A DNA stretch of 33,059 nucleotides from Candidatus Acidiferrales bacterium (GTDB lineage Bacteria; Bacteroidota; Ignavibacteria; Kryptoniales; JAKASW01): positions 1 to 33,059 of the forward strand of contig DATJAY010000024.1 of the NCBI GenBank assembly GCA_035515795.1, in the 5' to 3' direction. The position numbers and the translations under genes are program-made. Every line of letters starts with the position of its first letter. The stretch's first letter is position 1. Under the pieces are notes generated by a model. The model was not told where the DNA came from. It searched no databases and saw only the letters and a program-made list of their open reading frames with translations. Positions 8,972 through 15,490 of this stretch are shown here, piece by piece.

Positions 8972-9065
8972 CACCGTTGAGGTGCTGATGAAGGCAGCTT
9001 CGTTCTGAAGCCAATGCATCCGGATTATTTAAGAAGACCCCCGATTAGCCGTCAACCCACCGCTC

Positions 9066-9133
9066 CGAGGAACTAATCCCTTTGACTGATTTTATGATGA
9101 TACTGGCTTCTTTATTTTGGACATTGACGAAAG
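9066..9133 (+). repeat. Direct repeat, copy 2 (right of small Lys-rich gene)
   Basis: Second copy of the element at 8672. The 27-base core is exact; the remainder has substitutions and a one-base length change. It lies 85 bases upstream of the radical SAM gene. Confidence 0.85.
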
Positions 9134-9217
9134 GCAACGGTAAGAGAGGACGAGCAGCACCAATCCATTCTTTCTTTCAACTGCACGGAAGTCAACTGAA
9201 CGTTAAAAACAGGAGCC

Positions 9218-10819
9218 ATTATCAAACGTAAACTTCATATAGGAATAATCGACCTCGTAACGAAGGGGCCGACGCGTGCTCTATGGGCGCGTGTAATGAA
9301 TGCAAACTTCGCGAGCATCATGCCGCAGATACTTGGAGTGTGGTGCGAGGAGCTGGGCCACGATGTTACGCTCGTATGCTACACAGGTTTTGAAAACTTA
9401 GTAGACGAGCTTCCGCAAAATGTCGACATAGTTTTTATCGGTGCGTTCAGCGAGGCAGGACAGACAGCGTACGCACTGAGCAATCTTTTCAGATCGCGCG
9501 GCGCCATCACCGTACTCGGCGGCCCGCATGCGCGCTGTTATCCGCAGGATGCGCAAAAATATTTCGACTACGTCGTTGGTCTGACGGATAAAAAGGTCAT
9601 CGAAGAGGTGCTCAACGATTGCTCGCAGCATCGGCCGGTCGGCTTGCACCTCACAGCGAAGCAGCAGCCCGCTTCGATTCCAGGAGTGCGTGAGCGATGG
9701 AAGTTTATCGAGGCGACGCTCAAGAAAGCGCCTATAGTAAAATTGGTCCCGATGATCGGGAGCTTGGGATGTCCTTATACATGCAGCTTCTGCATTGATT
9801 CTGTCATTCCTTACCAGCCGCTCGACTTCGGTGTGTTGAAGGAAGACCTGTCGTTTCTTCTCGAGAAGTTCAGACGTCCGGTTGTCGGCTGGCACGATCC
9901 GAATTTCGGAATAAGATTCGACGACTATATGAACGCTATCGAAGAAGCAGTACCTCCGGACAGCATAGACTTTATTGCCGAAAGCAGCTTGTCGTTGTTA
10001 TCGGAGGAACACGTAAAGAGGCTTAAGCGCAATGGCTTCAAAGCAATTCTGCCCGGGATTGAGTCATGGTACGAGCTTGGAGGGAAGTCCAAGACGAACG
10101 GAATCTCCGGCATGACAAAAGTCAAGCGCGTCTCTGAACACGTTAACATGATCATGCAGCATATCCCATACGTGCAAGCTAATTTTGTCTTAGGACTCGG
10201 CACCGATGGCGGTACAGAGCCTTTCGAGCTTACGAAAAGGTTTTTGGATTTGACGCCCGGAGCTTTTCCGGGTTACTCGCTTCTTTCCGCATTCGGCCAA
10301 GCGGCGCCTCTCAATCTGGAGTACCAACGAGCGGGCCAAGTCCTGCCGTTCCCGTTTCACTTCCTTGACAATAATCACGCGATGAACGTGAAGCCGAAGA
10401 ACTATTCGTGGCCGGAATTTTATGACAATGTCATCGACCTGACCAAGTACACTTTCACCTGGAAGGCTATCATGAAACGGTTCAGAGCAAATGGCGAGAT
10501 CAAACCGCGCTTAATGAATGTGGTAAGGGCCGTTTCGTCGGAAGGGTTCGGTAGAATTAAATACTTCACCGAAGTAAGGCGGCTGCTGGAAACCGATTCG
10601 CAATTCCGTGGATTCTTCGAACGGGAGACGACAGAAATCCCGAGATTCTATTCGGACCTGATAAGAAAGGACTTGGGCCCTCTGTGGGACTGGCTTCCGC
10701 CGGGAGCGATGTACCATGATCCGAACGCTTACCTCAAAGCTGAAAATAACAGGACAGAGAAAGTGTTGATCAGGCAGCCTGTTCTAGTGCCGCAATTAGT
10801 TGAGAAGGGAAAAGGCTAA
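9218..10819 (+). CDS. B12-binding-type radical SAM enzyme, non-AUG start
   Basis: A ~533-residue enzyme with an N-terminal cobalamin-binding-like Rossmann domain (about residues 5-125, including VDIVFIGAFSEAGQTAYAL and ITVLGGPHARC) and a radical SAM core. The 4Fe-4S motif is CPYTCSFC with Cys at 185, 189 and 192. No DxHxxG motif is visible, so any cobalamin would bind base-off without a His ligand. The first ATG is at 9296, but the frame is open upstream to 9200 and encodes KLHIGIIDLVTKGPTRALW, the expected first strand of the domain. No ATG, GTG or TTG exists in that extension. An AGGAG site at 9211-9215 points to ATT 9218 or ATC 9221 as the start. Substrate unknown; relatives do methylation or ring chemistry. 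It stands alone. Confidence 0.85.
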   Translation: MIKRKLHIGIIDLVTKGPTRALWARVMNANFASIMPQILGVWCEELGHDVTLVCYTGFENLVDELPQNVDIVFIGAFSEAGQTAYALSNLFRSRGAITVLGGPHARCYPQDAQKYFDYVVGLTDKKVIEEVLNDCSQHRPVGLHLTAKQQPASIPGVRERWKFIEATLKKAPIVKLVPMIGSLGCPYTCSFCIDSVIPYQPLDFGVLKEDLSFLLEKFRRPVVGWHDPNFGIRFDDYMNAIEEAVPPDSIDFIAESSLSLLSEEHVKRLKRNGFKAILPGIESWYELGGKSKTNGISGMTKVKRVSEHVNMIMQHIPYVQANFVLGLGTDGGTEPFELTKRFLDLTPGAFPGYSLLSAFGQAAPLNLEYQRAGQVLPFPFHFLDNNHAMNVKPKNYSWPEFYDNVIDLTKYTFTWKAIMKRFRANGEIKPRLMNVVRAVSSEGFGRIKYFTEVRRLLETDSQFRGFFERETTEIPRFYSDLIRKDLGPLWDWLPPGAMYHDPNAYLKAENNRTEKVLIRQPVLVPQLVEKGKG

Positions 10820-11098
10820 CCGAGTTTGTCGGTAATGCCCGATTTACCACGCTAAGCGAAGCAAGCCGCTTTCTCCATTGTCGATCATGCGACGATGAAT
10901 TATGTCAACGCGGTACATCTTCTTGAGCATGATTTTCTTCGAGAATTAGTCATAAGACCATCTCCATATCCTCTCCAGTTGCTCCTCGATTGCACAACTT
11001 TGGCAAATTCCTTAATTTATACAGCGTCGCAGCCGTCGGCATCCGTCCTTGCATCCTACCGGCGAAGCGTGAGACAGAAGTCAAAAAGGCAGGAATGT

Positions 11099-11794
11099 TT
11101 GGCCGAGAAGATTCGAGTACTTATTATTGAAGATAACCCTCTTTTGCGGGAGGGTATTTCGTCGATAATCAAGAGACAACCGGACATCAAGGTTGTTTCC
11201 GAAAAGGGGCGGGGTAAGACCCCTTTGCAGAAGATCCGCGGCTTGAAACCTAATGTACTACTTCTTGACCTTGGATTGAGAAGCCAGAGCAGCATTGAGA
11301 TCGTTAAGGTGGTAAAAAAGGATTTCCCCCAGACAAAGGTTATTGTGATGGACCTCGTTCCGACAGAAGTTGAGATATTGATGTTTGTTCGTGCCGGTGT
11401 GTCGGGATTTGTATTAAAAGATGCGACAACTGCGGACTTTCTAAAAACCATTCGGGCGGTTGCCCATGGGAAGAAAATTTTGCCTCCGTTAATGACCGGA
11501 TCGCTTTTCTCCCAGATCGTGGAGCAAGCGGTCAATGGGACAATTCCTCCGCGGGTAATGGAAGCCGTTCGAATGACAAAGCGCGAACGTCAGGTGATTC
11601 TGCTGATAGCGGACGGGTTGTCCAATAAGGAAATCGCCAACAAGCTTCATCTTTCGACCTACACTGTTAAGAGTCACGTCCACAACATACTTGAAAAGCT
11701 ATTGCTTCAATCCCGCGTTCAGATTGCCAAATATGCACTGACGAACACCGAGCTGATGAAAGCGGAAGAAAGCATTTCGCTCATAGAAGAATAA
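11099..11794 (+). CDS. NarL/LuxR-type response regulator 1
   Basis: A 231-residue two-domain regulator. Receiver residues 5-125 carry the acidic pair E11/D12, phospho-acceptor D57 in LLLDLGL, and K107 in GFVLKDA. The position of the conserved Thr/Ser switch (after VIVM) is Asp85. The LuxR-type HTH spans about 159-205 (MTKRERQVILLIADGLSNKEI...STYTVKSHV). The TTG start is chosen because it has an AGGA site four bases upstream and makes the receiver begin at the normal place. A longer in-frame ATG at 10895 would add 68 residues with no domain character. A paralogue follows 180 bp downstream. No kinase gene is adjacent. Confidence 0.88.
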   Translation: MAEKIRVLIIEDNPLLREGISSIIKRQPDIKVVSEKGRGKTPLQKIRGLKPNVLLLDLGLRSQSSIEIVKVVKKDFPQTKVIVMDLVPTEVEILMFVRAGVSGFVLKDATTADFLKTIRAVAHGKKILPPLMTGSLFSQIVEQAVNGTIPPRVMEAVRMTKRERQVILLIADGLSNKEIANKLHLSTYTVKSHVHNILEKLLLQSRVQIAKYALTNTELMKAEESISLIEE

Positions 11795-11974
11795 TCCCGC
11801 ACTAAGAAGAGTTAGTCCCTCTTTCATCCTATTGAGCTATATGTTCGAGCCCGGCCACTCGATAGCTTATAGACGTATCCAGATTATGAAATCGTTTCTG
11901 CCTCATAAAGTCGGGTCAGGAAACGTCTTTCAATTCTCCGAAAGATTTAAGGGACGAACACTTAGGAGCATTCG

Positions 11975-12664
11975 ATGAAGAAAACGAGATTGTTGATTAT
12001 CGAGGATAATCACCTGCTTCGAGAGGGGCTCGTGGCGGTCCTTAAGCGGCAAAAGGACATCGTACCATTTGCCGTGTCGAGTGATGGCGAGAGTACAATT
12101 CTAAAAATTCACAAGCTGAAACCGCACCTCATATTGTTGGACCTGGATATTCGCAGCCAAAATAGTTTGCATACGGTGGAAACTTTGAAAAGGGAATTTC
12201 CAGAGGCAAAAGTAGTCGTGATGGATCTTGCTCCGTTGCAGGGAGACATACATCGCTATGTGAAGGCGGGCGCATTGGGTTTTGTTCTCAAGGATACAAC
12301 GCTCGATGATTTCCTGATGACGATACGCACGGTCGCAGAAGGGGCAAGGGTTCTACCGCCCAAATTTTCAGATACCCTTTTTTCTAAGATTGTTGAACTC
12401 GCGATCAAAAGCAAAAGAATCACGTCAACAGAGCCGGTGCGCATGACGAAAGCCGAGAAGGAAGTTTTTGTTCTCATTGGCGACGGTCTAAGCAACAAGG
12501 AGATAGGGAGAAAACTTCGTATCCCCACACGCACCATCAAGGTTCACGTCGAAAACATCATGAAGAAACTAACGTGGCACAATCATTTGGAAGCGTCGAA
12601 CCACAATTACTCTGACGCGGCTCTCAAAACAATCGTCGGAAGCATTTCTGTCGTGCGCGGTTAG
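11975..12664 (+). CDS. NarL/LuxR-type response regulator 2 (paralogue)
   Basis: A 229-residue regulator clearly homologous to the preceding one along its whole length (LLIIEDNHLLREG; LDLDIRSQNS; VVVMDLAP; GALGFVLKDTT). Receiver residues: E10/D11, D56, K106; the switch Thr/Ser is again Asp (D84). The HTH is MTKAEKEVFVLIGDGLSNKEI...PTRTIKVHVENIMKKL. The tail after the HTH is longer and diverged (WHNHLEASNHNYSD). ATG with AGGAG 9 bases upstream. The pair arose by duplication. The 180-bp gap and separate ribosome site leave open whether they are co-transcribed. Confidence 0.9.
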   Translation: MKKTRLLIIEDNHLLREGLVAVLKRQKDIVPFAVSSDGESTILKIHKLKPHLILLDLDIRSQNSLHTVETLKREFPEAKVVVMDLAPLQGDIHRYVKAGALGFVLKDTTLDDFLMTIRTVAEGARVLPPKFSDTLFSKIVELAIKSKRITSTEPVRMTKAEKEVFVLIGDGLSNKEIGRKLRIPTRTIKVHVENIMKKLTWHNHLEASNHNYSDAALKTIVGSISVVRG

Positions 12665-12836
12665 CTTCACGCCGGAAATCCGGAATGGACCTTTGATGAG
12701 CACGCAGGACGCCGGGGATCGTTTCGTGAATGAAAGCAAGTTGGTCGTATGGATTCTGACTCAATTCACTCAAAAGACAACCTGAATCTGTAATCTGCGC
12801 CAGGCTTGGACGGGGTGAGAATATGCATGTATGTAG

Positions 12837-12852
12837 GTTTCGCTATCGAAAC
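12837..12852. other. Perfect inverted repeat GTTTCG-CTAT-CGAAAC
   Basis: A 6-bp perfect dyad around a 4-base loop, downstream of the paired response regulators and upstream of the DUF6266-like gene. It is a candidate operator or small hairpin; nothing in the sequence decides. Confidence 0.35.
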
Positions 12853-12884
12853 GCTTGATCAGTTTGTGTTGAATTTTATTTAGG

Positions 12885-12924
12885 CCGGGCAATAACAGTC
12901 ACCTCCCGGTGTGTTCGTTGCCGG
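12885..12924. other. Nested stem-loop, CCGGGCAA ... TTGCCGG
   Basis: The outer arms pair with a single bulged G. Inside lies a second hairpin, CACC-TCCC-GGTG. No T-run follows, so it is not a classic terminator. Confidence 0.35.
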
Positions 12925-12942
12925 TCTGAACCCAATTATTTA

Positions 12943-12972
12943 TTGACATAATTGTGATCCGATTACCTTTTG
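12943..12972 (+). promoter_or_regulatory. Candidate promoter upstream of DUF6266-like gene
   Basis: TTG(ACA) followed after 18 bases by TACCTTTTG resembles the Bacteroidota -33 TTG / -7 TAnnTTTG pattern. It lies about 225 bp upstream of the next gene. Only a pattern match, with spacing one base short of usual. Confidence 0.3.
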
Positions 12973-13195
12973 GCCTCGGTTCGTCGGGTCTTGTCCCTCG
13001 ATATTCCCTCTAATACCCCTCAATGTGATTCCGTGTATCTTCCGTATATCTTGCGTGTATCCTTCGTTTGTGCTATGATTAAACCGGTTGTATGGTTCGG
13101 ATTACTCGGGTCAAGATCCTATTTCCCTGTGGGAAAGGTTCATTCAATTCTTCAAATCTTGATTCTGTAGCTTATAGAAATAATGGTAAGTTGAA

Positions 13196-13900
13196 ATGGC
13201 ACGATTAGACAAATCGGTTATCGGGAAATTAAGAGGCGCGGTCGGCGATGTCGTATTCCGACAGAGAAATGGAAAGGTCTTCGTCTCCCGAAAGCCTCAA
13301 AGTTTCATACCCGGCACCGATAAAGATTCGGTGGACAGAAGATTAAAGTTCGCCTTCTCCTCAAAGCTTTCGAGCACGATTTACTCGCTTCCCGACTTAG
13401 CTTCTCTCTGGCGGCAGGCTGCGCCGCATGGGAGATCGGTTTACCACTTTATCGTGCAGGTTAATATCCCTCTGGTTAACCCTTATGCGGTCACCGAGCG
13501 TACCACCATAACTCCTCCGCAATCGGGTTCTTCGACAGGCAGCGGGTTCGTCATCGATTGCACAAGCGCCATGATTTCACCCGATGCCTTCAATGTCGAA
13601 TTCGCGCCTGTCGGCAATTCAGCGGGCATCGACTTAAGCAGGGAGCAGAATGCGAAGGTTGCCTGCGTTTTATGTCTGACTAATCCTACTGATAAATCGC
13701 TCCCCAAATACCAGTTCGTATCGTGTGTGTCGGAGTCGAAGCAGATCGTATTGGGCAGCCCGTTAGTATTCAGCATTCCCCTGGCAGGCACTGAAGCAGC
13801 GAAAGTCCGAACCTATGAAGATAAGAAGCTTCTCTGTACCATGATAACCCTCGATGCAGAACGCAAGCCGGTGAGATATTCAGGTACGGTGGTTAAATAA
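13196..13900 (+). CDS. DUF6266-like hypothetical protein
   Basis: A 234-residue protein whose first 40 residues (LDKSVIGKLRGAVGDVVFRQRNGKVFVSRKP) follow the G-x-L/F-x-G-x-V-G-x-V-V...W/R-x-G-x pattern of the DUF6266 group found in Bacteroidota. The central part has a Ser/Gly-rich linker near 106-115. The rest is strand-rich like a beta-sandwich, with FNVEFAPVG and later AAKVRTYEDKKLLCTMI. No signal peptide or membrane segment. Function unknown. The ATG lacks a strong ribosome site (GGTAAG). It stands alone between two long non-coding stretches. Family placement is by recall of pattern, not by search. Confidence 0.6.
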   Translation: MARLDKSVIGKLRGAVGDVVFRQRNGKVFVSRKPQSFIPGTDKDSVDRRLKFAFSSKLSSTIYSLPDLASLWRQAAPHGRSVYHFIVQVNIPLVNPYAVTERTTITPPQSGSSTGSGFVIDCTSAMISPDAFNVEFAPVGNSAGIDLSREQNAKVACVLCLTNPTDKSLPKYQFVSCVSESKQIVLGSPLVFSIPLAGTEAAKVRTYEDKKLLCTMITLDAERKPVRYSGTVVK

Positions 13901-13976
13901 TCGGGAGTTAGGTTTCCCGAGCGGGAGCTTAGCAAGAAGTTACAAATACATTCATCTCACGCGGTGAATATAGCCG

Positions 13977-14001
13977 CCCCTAATTGTGTTATCAATAGGG
14001 G
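13977..14001. other. Stem-loop CCCCT-A-ATTG / CAAT-AGGGG
   Basis: Nine paired bases with one bulged A and a 6-base loop. It lies about 75 bases after the stop of the DUF6266-like gene and could be its transcript end, although no T-run follows. Confidence 0.4.
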
Positions 14002-14035
14002 GCAGGATTCCCTATGATCCATCATCCGGACGGGT

Positions 14036-14162
14036 GGTGGTGACTCAGTTTGAATATTCGCCTAAGACGGCACTTGTCATGCCAGCGAAAGCTGGCATCC
14101 GGAGCCAAGGACTGGATTCCGGCATTCGCCGGAATGACGTTGGAATTGAAAGTGAGTCACTA
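14036..14162. mobile_element. MITE-like element with nested REP-type hairpins
   Basis: Outer inverted repeats at 14036-14055 and 14145-14164 match at 17 of 20 bases. Within them, two REP-like halves (14076-14100 and 14114-14138) are inverted relative to each other with 20 of 25 matching. Each half is itself a perfect 8-bp stem: ATGCCAGC/GCTGGCAT with loop GAAA, and ATTCCGGC/GCCGGAAT with loop ATTC. The 10-mer CCGGACGGGT directly flanks both ends (14026-14035 and 14163-14172), as a target-site duplication would. No transposase is encoded. Dispersed repeats of the GTCATTCCGGCGAAAGCCGG type are known in many bacteria and are often moved by RAYT-type transposases; assignment to them is inference. 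Confidence 0.72.
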
Positions 14163-14310
14163 CCGGACGGGTTTACAGAGGGATGTAGCTCCCTTTTCAT
14201 CCCTTGGAGGCATTCTTCGCTGACACAATCAGATGTATACTTCTACTACGACAATTGGGGCCAGATCCGGAAATCCGGGATGGGCTCACAAGAAGAGAGG
14301 AAACGATACA

Positions 14311-14565
14311 ATGGAATGGAAACGTATCAAAAGAGAATTGAAACGATTATGGGAAAGTATTTCAGGTTATTGGGGAAAATCATTGGAAGAATTGCTGGCA
14401 GGCATGTCGGCCAAGTATAAAGGACTCACCGGAATCTCCTGGCTGAATGCTCACCGTCTGTTTGATTTTCGGAGATGGCGGTTTGTCCGCTTCAGACTTT
14501 TCCTGTGGCGGAAGGACATGAACATATTTATTCACAAGAATTTATTTTTCTCTAAGTTAATATAG
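14311..14565 (+). CDS. Possible small basic protein (84 aa), uncertain
   Basis: A frame beginning MEWKRIKRELKRLWESISGY with GAGAGG about ten bases upstream. The first 40 residues form an amphipathic, basic, Trp-containing helix pattern (KRLWESISGYWGKSLEELLAGM). The rest is Arg and Phe rich and ends in an AT-rich stretch. It begins shortly after the MITE-like element, so the frame may be accidental. No family recognised. Confidence 0.35.
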   Translation: MEWKRIKRELKRLWESISGYWGKSLEELLAGMSAKYKGLTGISWLNAHRLFDFRRWRFVRFRLFLWRKDMNIFIHKNLFFSKLI

Positions 14566-14727
14566 CTGGGATCGTCCTCCGTATCTCAACGGGCAATCGA
14601 TTTAACAAAGCCGGACTTGTTTATTCTCTAGGTAGGAGAAATCCTCGGTCGCCGAATGGAAGGGAGATAGTAAGCCGTTTGGCGACACGAGGTATGATGT
14701 CAATCTTGTGAACTCAAAGGAAAACAG

Positions 14728-15192
14728 ATGGGACTAAAAATAAAGACCATCGACAGAAAATCGGAATATGTTGTTGCATTGCTAAAGACCTTATTGGCCG
14801 ATGAATACGTTCTCTCCATAAGAACACGGGAAGCATACCAGTACATACATGGAAGCAATTTCGTTGAGCTGCGTAAGCTATTCGAGGCTCAATATAAGTC
14901 CATGGATATCATTGTCGTTGAGGTTTCTCATCGCGTTCGTGATCTTGGCCAGAATGCTCTGGCTACGATCGAAAACTCCATTGAAGCCACCCGACTTGGT
15001 CAGCACAACGAGAAACTCAAAGGGCAGCATCCAATCATCGAGGCTTTGCTTGACGACCACGAATCCATGATCCGTGAGTTGACAAAGGTAAGCCTCGCTG
15101 ACGAAGAGATTGACATAAGTACCGCTGAATTTACGGCCGGGTTGCTGAGGCAGCACATTGAAATGTCAAGGGCACTAAGAAAATGGTTGTAA
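14728..15192 (+). CDS. Dps-like ferritin-superfamily protein lacking ferroxidase ligands
   Basis: A 154-residue protein that aligns along its length with Dps: LLKTLLADEYVLSIRTRE (helix A), NFVELRKLFEAQYKSMD (helix B), RVRDLGQNALATIENSIEATRL, and the late helix DDHESMIREL. Dps forms 12-subunit shells that oxidise and store iron and may bind DNA. Here all four canonical ferroxidase ligands appear replaced: the two His become Tyr37 and Arg49, the Asp becomes Val64 and the Glu becomes His68. The N-terminus is short, with few Lys. The ATG follows AAAGGAAAAC. It may act as a structural or DNA-protecting shell or an inactive partner of a normal Dps. The fold call is strong; the loss is read from manual alignment. 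Confidence 0.82.
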   Translation: MGLKIKTIDRKSEYVVALLKTLLADEYVLSIRTREAYQYIHGSNFVELRKLFEAQYKSMDIIVVEVSHRVRDLGQNALATIENSIEATRLGQHNEKLKGQHPIIEALLDDHESMIRELTKVSLADEEIDISTAEFTAGLLRQHIEMSRALRKWL

Positions 15193-15490
15193 TAGATCTG
15201 TCTTTGAAAACATGAAGTACGGACGCGCATAAATGAAGTTTGCGGCAAGGATGTTTCGAAGAAAAGTGGAAGCTGTTTCAATCCAGATAGCATTTTCTAA
15301 ACACGCGCCATCACGAGGTGATACTTTTCTTTGACACCATCCAATGAATGTAGAAATTGCATAGAGATAATCACGAGAACGTGCGACAAAGCTATGATCA
15401 CGACAGACAAGAAGCATTAGGAAGGTTTATCATTCGCTATCGGGAGAAACGGCAGAGGACATCACGGAACGTACATCATCTGTTACTGCA
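15193..15490. other. Gap upstream of the glycosyltransferase fusion
   Basis: No gene supported. The last ~90 bases stay open in the frame of the following glycosyltransferase (stop at 15395-15397) but contain no ATG, GTG or TTG. An AGGAAGG ribosome-like site lies at 15419-15425 with no suitable start after it, and a short frame ATGATCACG...TAG sits at 15394-15420 just before it. Confidence 0.45.

Larger units (their letters stand above)
12665..13195. other. 531-bp non-coding region with hairpins and a possible promoter
   Basis: No supported gene. It holds the motif CCGGAAATCCGGAATGG at 12672-12688, which recurs with one change at 14267-14283; a perfect 6-bp hairpin at 12837; a nested stem-loop at 12885-12924; and a Bacteroidota-like promoter candidate at 12943-12972. 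A pyrimidine-rich stretch fills much of 13000-13080. The length is unusual against the otherwise tight spacing. Confidence 0.5.
13901..14310. other. Non-coding stretch with hairpins and a MITE-like element
   Basis: A small hairpin (TCGGGA...TCCCGA) directly follows the DUF6266-like stop. A second stem-loop is at 13977-14001, and the MITE-like element occupies 14036-14162. Open frames across it are driven by the repeats and show no protein character. Confidence 0.55.

Noticed and set aside
8672-9133. CRISPR-like repeat-spacer arrangement
   Set aside because: Only two copies, 394 bp apart with a gene between them; no array.
10895-11098. 68-residue N-terminal extension of the first NarL-type regulator from an ATG at 10895
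   Set aside because: It has no domain character. The TTG at 11099 has an AGGA site and gives the normal receiver start, matching the paralogue's length.
13901-13920. TCGGGA...TCCCGA hairpin as rho-independent terminator
   Set aside because: The stem is only 6 bp and no T-run follows, so a terminator call is not supported.
13986-14420. A 144-residue + frame running across the MITE-like element
   Set aside because: It reads through palindromic repeats, has no ribosome site or protein-like composition, and conflicts with the repeat structure.
15175-15417. An 80-residue minus-strand frame between the Dps-like gene and the glycosyltransferase
   Set aside because: No ribosome site, overlaps the Dps-like 3' end and shows no recognisable fold or composition of a real gene.
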